NCBI GenBank assembly: GCA_036345935.2
Contig: JADWOT020000006.1
Location: 7,600,519-7,664,518 of the forward strand
Length of the DNA: 64,000 nt
Source: Taenia hydatigena
Lineage: Eukaryota; Platyhelminthes; Cestoda; Cyclophyllidea; Taeniidae
Direction: 5' to 3'
A program made the position numbers and the translations under genes. Each line of letters begins with the position of its first letter. Positions within the stretch are counted from its first letter, which is position 1. This document shows positions 10,864 through 24,600 of the stretch, in pieces. The notes under the pieces are model-generated. The model had not been told where the DNA came from, ran no database searches, and worked only from the letters and a program-made list of their open reading frames with translations.

Positions 10864-13800
10864 CTGTAACTCTTGTCCAGCAAAAGTACAAAGGCTGAGC
10901 CTTAATTGTCCTCTAGACCAAAACGAAGAATCGAAACTGTTATCTATTACGTACAATACATTTTAAAATTACTGCGGAAGCAATTAAACGTTGAAAGTTA
11001 TTAAGTTTCACTATTTTGTGACCTTGTGGTGGGAGCCTTTACTCACTATTAGACAGTTTTTATAAATTGGAGTTAATTTCATGGTTGATGTGTAGTTTCC
11101 GAAGCATTTAAAGACAGTACAGGTAGTAAAAGCGATTAATAATAATATTTGCTTATGCAATAACCTCAAAGCCCCTCATCGGTACAAAAGTAAGCTTAAA
11201 AAGGAATGAATGGTACTGATGGGTATTTTTTTCATTAGTGATTTTTAAACTTATATTTGCAGAAAAGTTTGTTCTCCCTTGGTGGGGGGCTTTTATCGGA
11301 TGCGTTTTGATTAGCAAAACTTTCGTTTGTGGATCCATTTCTTTTTAAAATAATAATAGTTTACTCACTTAGATTTTTCCACAACTTAAGGAAACAAAAA
11401 AGGTCATTTGGGCATTAGGCATTGTCTAGTCTAAAGAAGTCTGCATGCATGACCATTCACTCACCCGTGGTTCTCAATGGGTGGAAATCCAAATTGTTAA
11501 TCCCATCTTGCACCATCAAGCATTTGCCGGTTTTGGTGTGTTCAAATCATTCATGTGTTATTTGTAATCTTAACAGGCTGTCACTTCCTAAATTTCTATA
11601 GAAATAAATCACCACTTGCCTATAGGTTTCCGACTTTTCCATTAGTAACTATCACTATCTTGGCCATAGTCCGCATGTTGGCTAAACCGATCCTATATGA
11701 TGATTAATTTTGCAGTGGAATATCAAGAGCAGATAGTAAGGAGAAAATTACATTCTTCTATCTTTACTGAATTTCAACTTTTGCAAAAATGGCTACTTTA
11801 GCTTCCTATGCTTTTGTCTTCAAAATTAATTATTTTAGAATCGTGAAATAACATTTTACAACTGATTGCAAGTGTCATGGTAATTTTACTCGAAATCGCA
11901 TGCTCCTATCAAAAAATTATCAGCCAACACGTCTCCTCTAATCCTTGTGAGTTCAAATGAAAAAGACAGTGAAAATTTTCGTGTATCTTACGAGTCCCCA
12001 CTGACCACGTTGAAGCAGCTTGACTATCCATTAGTCCTTCCTTTGCAAAACATTGGTGTACATTTCTACATCCTATCATCTCGGGTGATGCGGAAAAGTC
12101 TCAACTTTTTGGACCTCGATAGGTATCGAAGACCCTCGCCAGTGTAAACCAATCAGAGAAGTGAGAGTTGTTTTTGAGAGCTCTTGGTGATGATGGTAGA
12201 TGAATTATGCATTACTTTTCCTCACGAGGTGGGACTTACAGTTGTTTGCAGCGAGCGAGTGCGTATTTGATAATATCTTGTAGGAAACTTGTACAAACGG
12301 TTTCTTTCAGCAAGTGCGCATGATATTGCAAGGTATGTTATCAAAACTATGGGTGATTTAAAGCAAATTGAGATTCCCATGTCGTCTTGATCGGCATAAT
12401 CAGTGTTCGAGAATACGTTAATAAGCATAACCAAAAGTTCATACTAAACATTAAGAACGGTTTTGAAATACAGTTCGGTTTAACTATTTGAGACCAAAAG
12501 TTGCAAAAATAAAGAGATCCTATCAATTCAACCCAGTACTAATTTCCAAGGGTACTGTAGAAGCTCTTACTCCAACACGAATGATGAAATGAAAATCTTC
12601 AATTTTATCCATGGCATAAACTACGGTATTAGCATTATAGACTGCTTTTTCGTCCTTCAGGAATGACAACGCAACCGACAAAAGTTGGATGAGTGCTATG
12701 ACCTCGGAAGACGTGTTTTGTGAGAAAGACAGGCATCTAGTGGAGCCAGATTTAAGTTAGAATATGTAACAAGAATTGTGAATAGCTTTAGATGTACGTA
12801 CGTTGAGTTCTCGCCATCACAGCACTAAGATTTTATCGTTCGTAGTTATTATTGTGATCAAGCATGACAACGTGTAAGTCAAGAGATCCTAGGATGAATG
12901 CCAAAGCTTGTCTCCTAACAATGGAGACAGTTAACAAACTCCAGAATATTTCATGATCTTACTATCTCTAGCTCTTAAAATTTGAGCTGTTGCCTTTGCG
13001 GAGCTATTTATAAGTGTACACCTTTTTTAAGGTTAATTTAATGTCTCCCACCAGGGCCGTGACGCATATCCGAGCAAAAGACATAATGAAAAGGTATGAT
13101 CGTTCTGAAAGCCAGGCTTAGACACAAATCCAAACTGGTGATGATTTTATGATAACCCTTCATAAGATTTATGCAATAACAATGCATTTTATAGGTAGTT
13201 ATCAGTTCCTCGTTGTGAAATTTCGCTTTCAGATAGCTATTGCGACTCTTTAGTCTTGTTCTGTTCGAACATATAAGAACCATTTCAGACTAGTCTTATG
13301 GATCGGCTTTCCTTTTTACTGTGATCAATTGTCAGTTTAACGTAAAACAGAGCTTGTATAGTTTCCGTTCATTATAACTTGAAAGAATTCTTAAAAAAAA
13401 GATAAAACCATTTCGTAATCCGAGCCATGCAAATTTTGACGCAAAAAATTTGGTGTTTGCTCATCAACTGATTCGCTTGTCACTTGAAGATGACGAATCT
13501 CGAGACAGAACATTGTAACACTCGAAAGGAGGCAGTCAATTTTATCAAAATGGCTAGCAATTCGGACGCTGCCCTTTATTAGCTCCCAAAAGTAGGACTC
13601 AACGTTTCATTATCTGTAGTAAAATCATTGTCTTGAATAGATAAATTCTTTTCTAAAACACACTGTTTTGGATTGCAATATAAGCCAGTGGACTCCTTTC
13701 CTACTGTCTAGTGAGATTTAAATGGTGATGAAGCATATCCAGTGCTATTTCTAGGAGAGAATCAGAAACCGATGACCATCAACCGAGTGGGTGTTAGGAA

Positions 13801-15826
13801 GCGGTGCAGATTTTGCAGTAAAATTTAATACTTGTCGGACGTTTATTAGAATACTTTATTTGACAATAATCACCACGGCAAGCTGTAACCTATAATCCTT
13901 TCCCGACATGGCTTTGGTTACCTATAAGTCACGCTTCCACAAAGTTTTCCTTTAGGATCTCAAATGCATTTACCTCCATTCTCTTCTCAGTTGAATTTCG
14001 TAACTGTCCGCTTTACATGCTATTGCCCAGTGTCAAGAATAGATGAGACACAAGGTTCCGTATTGTTTTGTAAAACAAGACTTCTCTTCTGGCTTCTCTG
14101 AGGGTGGCTTTTTTATCACCTTGTTCAGTGCCTCGAATGGATCTCCACCGCATGTGTTTGGCTTTCCGCAAGAAGTCAATGCAGAGCAACTTGCCTGCAT
14201 TTAACTAAACCCAAGGCTTAGTCTTCTTCTATAGCTTTGAAACCGAGCGTAAATTAGTCAAACAGACAGATGCGAATCGTATCAGGCTTAACTGGAATTT
14301 TTTATTTGAGGGTTCGCAATAAATATATATGTATAATATATGTGGCATTTGTAAATCCCCATTTTTAAATCTTCACAAGCTGTTACACGCCAGTGATGCA
14401 TCTCCTTTAAAAACTCCCAAAACTGCTTAGTTCGCCTCTAATTGCTTAGGTTTCCTGCTTTCTCTTTAGCTTAACACTGACTTCCCACCAATGTGAGATT
14501 TCATAAATAAATATGGCATTTAAAAGAAGAAAAGATGATAATTTTTGGGTACAAGACCGAAAACATGTTCTGGCATTGAATTTTGCTTTGAGTGTTCCAA
14601 AATGCATCTATGCACTTGCATAATTTATATTATAAGTCCGCATTTAAATCCCAGGCAAAAGCGGATTTTGGCAAAGGCTTCCACATTATCTCACCCACTC
14701 GTTTTGTATGCTGGAAATGCGTTTGAAGGGTATTGCTCCATCCAGGCACTGCCAACTGTCATTTGGCTTTAAATTTTCTTAATTTTATGGAACTTTTTGC
14801 TCTTACAATCAGGCATGCTTAAATCTACTTGACTTAACGTTAATGAGCTTTTCTAGAGGCGTACTGTCATCATTTTTTAAATCTTTCAGTTTCATCAAGC
14901 CTTGGGTGCGTGCTGGATGAAAGAGAAGTGCCGTCTTTACTGCCTGCATTTTCTTTGCTTTGATTACCAGACAGAACATAGTTGCTTAAAGTATAAATAG
15001 AGCTAGGGTACACAAACTCCTTTCCGTCATCATAGAATCTTTATTTTGGCTCCTATAGCGACACCTGCTCATTTGTGCGAAAGGGCCGACGACTGTTTTG
15101 ATGAACGGGAACTCACTTAGTCCTTCCAGGAACTTGTTATTTTTCAATAAGTAGCCTTTAGCCAGTCGAAAGTAAATGTTTCCATCCCACTTGTCACTAT
15201 GGCAAGGAGGCTAGATAATTGATGGATGGTCGGCTGGACGGATGGGTGGATTATTACAAAATCTCTTTTATCACACTGCATGCTGACCCATTGATATGCC
15301 TCCATTATTTTGCGGCTCTTAATATCTTTATTTATTTTTCAAAATCCTTTGTTAATACACTCTAAGAGATTGTTTAATGCACTATTTCTCTAACCTTATA
15401 TTTTCCTAATCACTTAATGCTCCCTACACGCTGTGGTATTTCGCAGGTATTTTTGTTTCGCACATTTATTAATGAAGCAATGTTCACCTTAAACGCAACG
15501 CAATGCCTTTGTAAGCTGAAGTGCTACACTGGAGCAGGCACACCATCTTTGCGTCAACGAGAAATGACTCTAACATGCCAGTAAGTTTATTAAAATGAAA
15601 TGTTCCCTTCGAAACCCCACATAATTTTGACTGCTTTACTGTAGTCAAGATAAGCGATTCCTTAGTTTGAAGCGACGACAGATGTTTCGCTGCGCAGTAC
15701 TGATGCAAAAGTTTCCTTATAATGTTTAGTTCGACTAAACTTCTATAATACTTGTAGTTAAAGCCATACGGCGCAATCTCAAACCACATCGGCTGTAGCA
15801 TTAAAAATACTGCTGTAGTCAAACTA
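10864..15826. other. Intergenic DNA between the inverted repeat arms
   Basis: About 5 kb of AT-rich sequence with no recognisable gene. Small local features are an AT run near 14320-14342 and a GATG-rich microsatellite-like patch at 15218-15250. Open frames (for example 13283-13038 minus, 15822-15484 minus) show no motif. Confidence 0.5.
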
Positions 15827-16584
15827 CACGCAGTAGTAAGTACTGGGTGTGCCCTACCTCCATCACTGATGGCTGGAGCCGGTACCGTTCACGTCACTCC
15901 AGTCCAGTCCAATCAGGACGCTAGACAACAATGCCATCCAGTGCATGTCTGCAATACTGTGCAGTGATGCAATTCCTCCTAAACGAGGTCGTGAGACCTG
16001 ATGGTGTCTACTCGGTTTGAAGACTGAATGATGTGGGGGAGGGGAGAAGTTGGGGGAGAGCAGGACGGACATGGTGATTACGATCCTGAGACACAGTACA
16101 TTGGTCGTTCCTGTAAACAGTCAGTTAACACACAGAACGCCTGATCCTGTACCTCCAAATGAAGTGCGGACGTCTGATCGACAGATGCACGTGCATTCAT
16201 TCATGCCTTGAGCGAGGAAGGCCTGAACACGAACATCCATGGACAGTAGCAATTTCGCGAGATCACTTACACAGAGACGAGAATTAGCAGTCTCTCCTAG
16301 GAGTGTTGGCCTCTTGTTCTATGTCAGAGGTCTCCTAGTGTTGGTCAAAGGCTGGAATGGGGATACAAATGTGGTGGAGACGAGGTGGATTGAAGGATGA
16401 GTGTGACTTCCATATTGTGAAGTTCTTTTGTGGACGTGAAAGATTTGGCTAGACTTGAACACCTATGTGGTGCATGCGAATAGAATAGGTGAAATAGTCG
16501 TCTCTTGACTTTAGTGCAGTTTATGCAAGTTTAACTTTGGCTGTCTGGTGGTGGCTAATAAAATGCAAAGATTATTGCTGCACA
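15827..16584 (-). mobile_element. Copy 2 of the 757-bp inverted repeat element
   Basis: This is the reverse complement of 7392-8149 with five substitutions and no indels; the two arms are 7.7 kb apart. Its left boundary (the element's 3' end) overlaps a perfect hairpin TGTAGT-CAA-ACTACA at 15814-15828. That hairpin differs in sequence from the one at the same end of copy 1. Flanking DNA outside the arms is unrelated, so the repeat stops abruptly at both ends. The minus-strand 69-codon frame (16072-15863) corresponds to that in copy 1. Confidence 0.8.
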
Positions 16585-16720
16585 ATCATATAATTACCAG
16601 CCTTTGTCGTGTACCACAAACAAATTTAATGCCCTGCCTGAATCATTCAGATAGTTGTTGTAGGTTGTTGATTTATTTGTCTATTTTAACTTATTTTACC
16701 TTTTAAAAGAGCTTACATTC

Positions 16721-17002
16721 ATGTCAGTTTTAAAGGAGAGCTTCGACATGATTGGTCACGATTTTCTATATCACATCGACTTGGATACATCAGTTTATAA
16801 GGTAATCCAAAAGAACATTAAACCAATGAAAACACTGAACTTCATCAACCATGACGAAGTTAAGCTGGGCGTCCTAAATCTCCATACTGAAGCCTTTTTC
16901 ACACTGGCCGAAGCATTGAGCAAATTGCCTAAGAGTAATTTTTGGCCAAAAGTAAGAGCACTTTTTACTCCTTCCCATTATTCATGGATCTATAATTTCT
17001 GA
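16721..17002 (+). CDS. Weak candidate exon or small ORF, unknown product
   Basis: This is an ATG-initiated frame of 93 codons just outside the inverted repeat arm. It contains a possible acceptor (TTCATGTCAG at 16726) and a donor-like CCAAAA|GTAAGA at 16951. The composition (KESFDMIGHDFLYHID, then HTEAFFTLAEALSKLP) looks more protein-like than most nearby frames, but no family is recognised and no partner exon was found. It may be chance. Confidence 0.15.
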   Translation: MSVLKESFDMIGHDFLYHIDLDTSVYKVIQKNIKPMKTLNFINHDEVKLGVLNLHTEAFFTLAEALSKLPKSNFWPKVRALFTPSHYSWIYNF

Positions 17003-20000
17003 TTTCAATTGATTTTACTTTACATTTAGATTAGGAGAGATACATAATGAAACTGCCTAAACGGCCATATTTCAACGCACCAGAAGTTAGTTTTGTCACA
17101 GCATATGTCAAGAGAAACACGAAGCTGGTTACAAGCCTAGTGATACATCGTAAAAGCAAGAAGTTTTGTGACTTTTAGTTGCGATTATGACATATTTATT
17201 GTTAAATAGGAGAGTAATCAGCAGCTTAGTTGAAAGAGGGGAATAAACCGGTCAGGCGAGTCTCACCATCAGCCACATAAATGATCAAATTGACTCGAAT
17301 GTCATGGTAGTCAAAATTTAAAATAAGTGAGGACATTTATGTTCTCAAATCACTGCGATGTCCATCCTATGATATTTTGTTAAAGCCTGGGTTTCAAAGA
17401 TAAAATAATAAAAATTAAGACACTTTAATTGAGAGATCTTATGCATTGTGTGATGAGGACAGCACTTTGAAATCCCATTAAATTACCTCTGACTGCTTTA
17501 TTTTCGCGATAATGTCAGCAGATACTAGGTGTAAACAGATACTTTATTCATTCTTGGTATGAAATGTATTAATTTAACGATTCGTGTAACTGCGTTTGAC
17601 TACTCGACCTCTTGAGTCGCCGGGGTGTGTACTTCCGCCCAGTGGCGTGGCCTTGGGGCCATGTCCGTAGCAAACTTTCTACCATGCTACTAAGAATTTT
17701 ACGACTTAAGGAAAGGTTTAATGGTACCTCAAAATAAGCAAACTCCAAGATGCTAATAGCCAAGATCCGTACAATATATTGAGGGCCAAATTACGGACGA
17801 TAGGTTCCAAGCGTCACCATCTATGATTTTTATCACTGTGTAGAGCATTCGTGCAGCACGAAAGACCAACCCACAAATTATTATGTCACTGTGAGAGAGT
17901 GATAAAAATCACCACATTTCTGCCTAACGCAAACTACTATCGCTCGTCCATTGGACAATTTAAAAGTGAAATTCAATTAGTCTCGTAATGATAGCGGAAG
18001 TTGAGACTACAAAGATAAAAATTAAAAGCGCTACAGAAATGAAGTCAGATTTCGCGTTGACCTCCACAATAAACGCTTCACCGTCAAGAAACTCAAGAAT
18101 TAAACCAATTTATCGACTAGAGGAGCCAATTCGTGGGTTATGATTTCAAGGTGTCAACGATACAATGGTATCATTAAGCTGGATCTATAAATAATTTAAA
18201 TTGCCACTAGAGCAACAAGAAAATAAAATAACGATATAGAGTTCTTTACAAGTAGCCGTTTTTAATCAAGTTGTTGGAATGATACAATATAAAGATTAGA
18301 CAAAAGAATAACAATTTAATAATATTGGCCGCGGAGAATGTCATTCCAAAAATAAAGTGCCAAGAACAATGAAAGAAACTCAATCAGAAAACTCAATGTA
18401 TGAATGAATAAAACGAGATTTCAGTTTTTAGTAGTCAAAGTGTACATCGGCTTGCGGTAGAAGCAAAGAACCTTGTCCATCATTATAACGAAGTGGATAT
18501 TTTGATCCAAACACCTAAATGAGTCTTATGCTTCACTGTCAAAATGTTATGCCCTGAGGGGTGTCACGATGGCCTACTTGTTGCCTAAAATGCTATTAAG
18601 TTGTTGTTTTGAAGCATTGAGAAAACAAAAAGCTCCTTAATAAAGGAGACAATTAACTAAGTCCTGCAGTGACTTTAAATGGACATTAATTTTTCCCTCC
18701 AGCAAACAAAATGTAACCGGAAAACTCAAAGCCCTTCTTGGCCCAACGGCAGGGTGACGCGGTAATGCTTGAGGACTACACAAAAAGTCGGTGCTATAAT
18801 TGTTTGGACCATGGAAAGTGGTGTGACTATAGTTTCTTTTTGGCTCTGTCGGCATGGCCTAATTAAGCTGGCTTGTTGGCCGTCCGCTGGCCGCAGTATT
18901 TTCACGCATACATGATCAAAAAATCTAATTGTCCGAATTGCGTGACTAAAACAATCCCATAGCTGGGTTTTATAGAGATGGGAGAGCATACCTCTAATTC
19001 TATTCGTTAGATTCAACTTAGTAGTTTGTGACGGGACTAGATAACTCAGGCATCCTTCTCATAAACTCTTTAATGGGTACTCAACTGAAGAAAATCACTT
19101 GCGAATCCTTTGTAACATAGCGAAACGCTGTATTTCTGAATTGAAAGTGGAAGTCGTTCATACCTACAGCACATCAACCCCTTGGTGTGTTAATCGTGAC
19201 TTTTCTTTCCATTGGTACATCTTATTACACCGTCAGAAAAGACAGCAGTTGTTACGATGATAGAAGGGGCAAGTAAAAATCTTAAAATCGCTACGTTACA
19301 TCAAACTTAAATTGTACAGAGAAAGGCATATATGGCGGGTGACTTAATACCCGGAGATTCAGAGCAGAGGAGTTATCAAAGCCGCACTCACTTTTGGTCC
19401 GCCCTCCAGCCTCATGTTATTCTGGATAAAGGCAAAAGCGATGATAACTCCACCGCACTCCTGGCCGTTGAATGGAATTTATATTGTCGTCCGAGCAGCA
19501 CTGAATTACAAGAGGAGGCGACTGACATGGAAGATGAATGTTAACTTAGAGAAACCAAACTAAGCCGCCTCTTTGCTAAACGCTTCTTCATTTTGGCAAG
19601 CATACAAAAAGTGGTTGACAAAGGACTACACACATTGTGATGTATATTTCAGCCTTGTACAGTACGAAAGTAGAGATAGCTCTTATCCAATGTAGTCCAG
19701 AGACGGGACGGTGTGCTGGAAACAATGGAATCGACAAGATGTGTCACTCCCATTGGGTGCAAATGTTTTTCTAGCTAGTAGATGGTTCTTAAAGCACTGA
19801 CTAAGGTGTGATAACCTGCACATTTTAACCGTGGGGGAATCTTGAGGCCGACGCTTCAAAAGGGAAAGGCGTCCTCTGTATACTTAAACATACGAATTTT
19901 CCGGTCTCCCTTGGTTAGCGTCTGCATCTTAGCGGCGTTGGCCGAGGCTCTTCTCTGAGCCAATACCAAATCGTCCTTGTTCCTCACGCACTTTTAGATC

Positions 20001-21311
20001 CTTAAAAACTTGTAATGTTAAAAGACAAGTAGAATTTAATCCAGTTAGAGGGTAAGGTAGAGACGCCTTAACCAAGATTTTACCCAAAATTTTTGCAGTA
20101 GTGAACCCAAAAGCTCAATCCTAACAAAAAACAGTTCCAGTCGGTGAAAGTAGAGCTCATTCGGGTGTTCAAAATAATCCAATCACTTTGACAGTTTGAT
20201 TAAGACTCTGTTTGTCCTGACGGAGACAAGGAGGAAGTAAAATAGGGGAGAAGACTGTGAGGGACCGAAAACGAAATTGAAACTGCCCCAAATATCGCTT
20301 TACCACAGTGGAGTCGCTTTTGAGGCGACAAAAGAGGCATCCCTTTCGTCTCTATATCTCGGTAACTCAATACCCTCGGGGTGGTTTGGTCGCCTTTTAA
20401 GACGTTCTTTCGACAACTCCACAAAGAAATGAGGCCACTCCGCCCGGGCCAATATCCGCCCTTCACGCAGCGAAGCCGCCACACACATAATTAAGTGGAA
20501 ATGCTTTTCTTCTTAAGTAGTTATCCACGGGTGAAAGAGCAACGCTTTCGATGGGGAGGATGATTTCGGTCCGAGTCCGCGTAAATGGTAATTTCGGTTT
20601 TTAGTGGAAGTTTAGAGTTCAAACACATTCGGCGTGGTAAGCGCAAAATCCAAGTAAGTCAGTCTACCGGTGATTCGTAATTGTGGATCTGTTTAAGATG
20701 TATTTAATCCACGATATTCATTTTTATCTAAAGTGGTTATCTATTTATTCTCTACCTTTAATCTTCCGTCGTTTTGGTAACAGAACTTACCAAATAAAGA
20801 ACAGACTTTTCCTGAAACGCCTTTCATTGGCTGTTAACTTATGTTAAGACGACCGCATTGTTGTTGTGCCCTAAATCAGAGTTGACGCTCTCAACTTAGG
20901 TTTGGTGCTCTTGAAATTTTCGCCGCTAAAATTTCTAAAGCTAATAAAATAGTCAATGCTGTAAGGATTTTTAAAAGTTATGCGTTTTAAAAACATTATA
21001 TTTAATAAGTTTAAATTGGGGGTAAAAGGATGAGCTGAAAGCGATGAAAACACAGGGTAATAACTAAATGAAGGACTAATTACTAAGAAAAGAGCCTTGG
21101 AGATTTATAAAGTGAATCCGGACAAAGTAAAGTAGAGGAGATTGGCAGAAAGGAGTATCGATACCTGGAACTTCGTAAGCGCCGGTGTAACTAAAAGGGG
21201 AAGCGTGCCGGTCATTGAATTTCCATGCAACGCTAGTCGTAAGAAAATTTATTTAAAGGCAGAGTCAGTTAGTACAAAATGGGATTTAAAATAAATTTAA
21301 GAGAAGAAATT
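17003..21311. other. Intergenic DNA, mostly featureless
   Basis: About 4.3 kb without a recognisable gene. The one clear structure is the inverted repeat at 17825-17910. Open frames at 18637-19016 (minus), 19332-19544 (plus) and 20200-20488 (minus) have no family signature. Confidence 0.5.
17825..17910. repeat. 86-nt stem-loop with a 13-bp perfect stem
   Basis: The arm GATTTTTATCACT (17825-17837) pairs perfectly with AGTGATAAAAATC (17898-17910). The 60-nt loop contains a smaller hairpin with arms TCGTG and CACGA (about 17849-17861). It could be a tiny inverted-repeat element or a structured transcript; nothing decides between these. Confidence 0.6.
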
Positions 21312-21658
21312 TTTGCGTCTCCCCATCCTTGGCACTTTGTTTGTACTTAGGTCCTCCCCAGCCATGTCTATGTGGGTTCGATCCAACCGATGGGGAGGTA
21401 GAGGAAGCATCGTGTGTTTACTTAGTTAATATCTTCATACAGGTAACGCGGACAGCTCTGTAACGAAATTTTCTAGTCGGTTCATGACCAGGGCTAATGC
21501 CGCTTAAGCTGCTGATAGGAATTCTGCAGAATACGGAAATAGGGTGGTTGCCGAAGACTGATTCTCCCATCCACAGCACATGCCCTTCTTCCATCACGTT
21601 AACGTTTGGCAATCAATGGATGTCCTTCAGAAAAGGGTTTTGCTTTCTGCAGCCTCCA
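21312..21658 (+). repeat. Diverged dispersed repeat, copy 2 (about 350 bp)
   Basis: Same-strand homologue of 10471-10863, lacking about 40 bases present there. It contains GTGGGTTCGATCC (about 21371), which resembles a Pol III B box; the matching place in copy 1 reads GAGTTCTACCC. A tRNA-derived origin is possible but unproven. Confidence 0.65.
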
Positions 21659-24600
21659 AAGTAGCACAAGGAGTCTTCCCTGAGGACGAAAAAAGACATA
21701 ATGCTTAGTTTAAATTTACAAAGGAGGTTTGCAGCTACAGGCATGGCCTAGAGTTCCAGCTACTTGGCGAGGGTATACTGGTGGAACCCTAAGCATGCTT
21801 AAAGTTAAAACAACTAGTTAAACAAACAATCTGGGGATCGCGTAAATTGGCAGCACAAATTATTATTTAAGCGGTATGTCAAAATAAAGGGAGAAATTGA
21901 AAGCTGATGCTAATTCGAAATGAGGTTCCACTGTCACCCTGGGGAAACTGAGTCGGAATTGTAAGCAAGTCGATAATTATAAGGTTGACAGTCTGCTCCT
22001 TAAAACGCTGCTTGCTTCCTTTCGAAGCTGCGGGCGCACGGGAGGAATAATTATTAATACGGATATGCAAATGAGGGACGAAAGAGGTGTCCACTTGGCG
22101 GGCCAAAGAAAACAGGAAATCAGCAGTTCATAAAACAAATTATCAGTTCACGTGAAATGGTGAGAGAGGGAGGCTTTCTGTCTAAGCAGCCAATCCTCTA
22201 CGAAGTGGCAGAGAATTGATGATGACTAATAGGTGATTAGTCAAGTTGAAGGCTCCTCCAGCGTAGTGCTACCAGCGGTACACCCCTTTCCTCTCTGCAT
22301 TCGAATGCAGTGTTTATCTTATCGTGCTCATAGTTCCCAGTAGAAGTAGTAAACAGTGCCTCCGAATGTCATAGACCCATAATGCAGTGCCGCTTCTTGC
22401 CCAAACGGACCTAGTGGTGGCGATCTACTAAAAATTAGGAGTCGGAGCGATAAACTATTCCAGTTGTGGCTTTGCTTTTCATTGTTAAAGGGAAATATTT
22501 GCGTACAAATCAGAGATGTTAAGAGTCATTGCTACAGCACTGGGTATTATAATGTAAGAGGAGATTATTCGAAAAAGGTCTCTTGGGATTTTCGTTTCAA
22601 AAATACATTCCTACTAATGAGATGTGAACATACATGTCACAGTGCATTAGTTGAATCACGTCAACTAAGTGCACGGTTTTATTAAACAAGACATTCATCC
22701 TCTGTTCATTTAACTGAATGAATGCGGAGCACTAAGAAGGAACTATACAGCAAAATATCATATGAAGAAGCTCTGTTAGTATCCTCTCAACTAAAAACTA
22801 AATTCCATTCTATGACCAATAAGGTATTCAGTAACTATATGTTTGAATCAACTTATTCCATGACCAGTATGGGCTTAAATATGACCGCATGGTGGACCAT
22901 TTAAAAATTATTACCGTGAGACAGCACAAGTAGACGGGGATTTAAACGCGCCGATTCTTTAGTCCCCTGTGGTTTGGCCAGCATGGCAGACCTATAGGTT
23001 CTCGTTCCTTCTGTACTCCAAAATGAGCCGCTTTTCCATATATACTCACCATAACGGTGCTAGAAATGACGTGGGCCGCTTTGAATGCCGGAACCTGTGG
23101 CAACCTTCCAGACGGCGATGATTTTGTCATCCACCCTAATGTCGAGGTCGGCATAGCAACCAACAAATTGATGACAACTCTTAAAGGAACGCTTACTGTG
23201 TTACCATGGCTACTGCAAATTAAATCATGATTTGAAGAATTGATATTCTCTTCCCTATGCGAAATCACCCACTATAAAGAGGCAACGTGTGGAACATATT
23301 CACTCTAAAAGATCTTTCAACCTTCACCTCTGCTTTCCGAATTGACTTGCTTTATAGATATAACCTATCAGGGGTCATGATACCACAAAAACCAACATGG
23401 CAGAGTAACCCTGTTCAGTGTTTCACCGATTATTTACTCCCAGCATTCCAGTATCTGCTACATTGTAACAGTGTTGTAGGGAAATTACGAATTTTCCGCA
23501 TCGAAATCCCACCGACTAAAAAATGAGAATAGTATGCATTATTTAGTGTAAACCTTGGTCGCAGGTGTTAGGGCAAAGAGGGGAGGAAGGGGAGTGAAGG
23601 CAGGTGGATGAAGAGTGAGCTGTCACAACCACACAAAACGGCCTCATGTTTTATGCAGAGCGCGACTCACTCAAAATTCCGGCAGAACACAACGATAGGG
23701 CGGAGAGGGGACACCAACCTGCCCACGCTGAAGTACCCCACATTTTCGTGGATTCCCCTTATGTGATAGGAGGAGGTAGTATTTCAGGTGAAAATTAAGG
23801 AGTCCCGTAATGCCTTTTTGGGGAAAACTAAGCAGCAAGTAACCATGTAAGGCATCACAAATTCCGATTTGAAGCCATGAATAGTAACACCTATTCTTGC
23901 GATAAGAAGGATCATAAATATTGGAGCTATCCTGACCATAGACTCTCGCAAAAGGCAGACTTGAAGGAAATGTCTTTGCTGACTATGAATCTGGAAATCT
24001 TGATCAATTTTATAAAAACTTGAGCCTTCAAGTAGAAGTTGCTCACCATAAGCTTTAGTCTTCGTACGCGTACTACAATGAGCAAATCTTTCCAAACTTG
24101 GAAATCCAAACATCGAGAATAAAAAACATAACTATGATGTTAAGCTAAGCTCGAAAATGCAAATGTTTTGGGTATTTGATAAACGAGCCGATCTGCATGA
24201 ATGATGTGCTAGCTCAATTGGTGCTAGCGTCGCATGCATGCGAAGCCCCGATCTTTCGCCTGAACCCGCCGTCACATTTATGCGGTACATTATTTACAAG
24301 ATGACTTTAAAATATGAAAAGGAATGATGAATGCTTTCTGCTTAAAGGCAGGTACAATTCTTCAGTTTTGGAGTAGCAGTCAACTTGGCCAAAAAATTGA
24401 AGACAATCGAAGCCATACCAAAATAACTGGCTTTCTGAGCTGCGGTAGCCCATATTTCCCTAATGCTTCTTCATAACGAGAGTGTTTACATTACTTTAGC
24501 TTTGGACGAGATTTTCTCGTCCTCATAAGCATCCCTGTAGGCGGTCGCCTCGAAAGATTGACAATATTAATATAAACTTTGTTAGAATGCTTAAGTTTTA

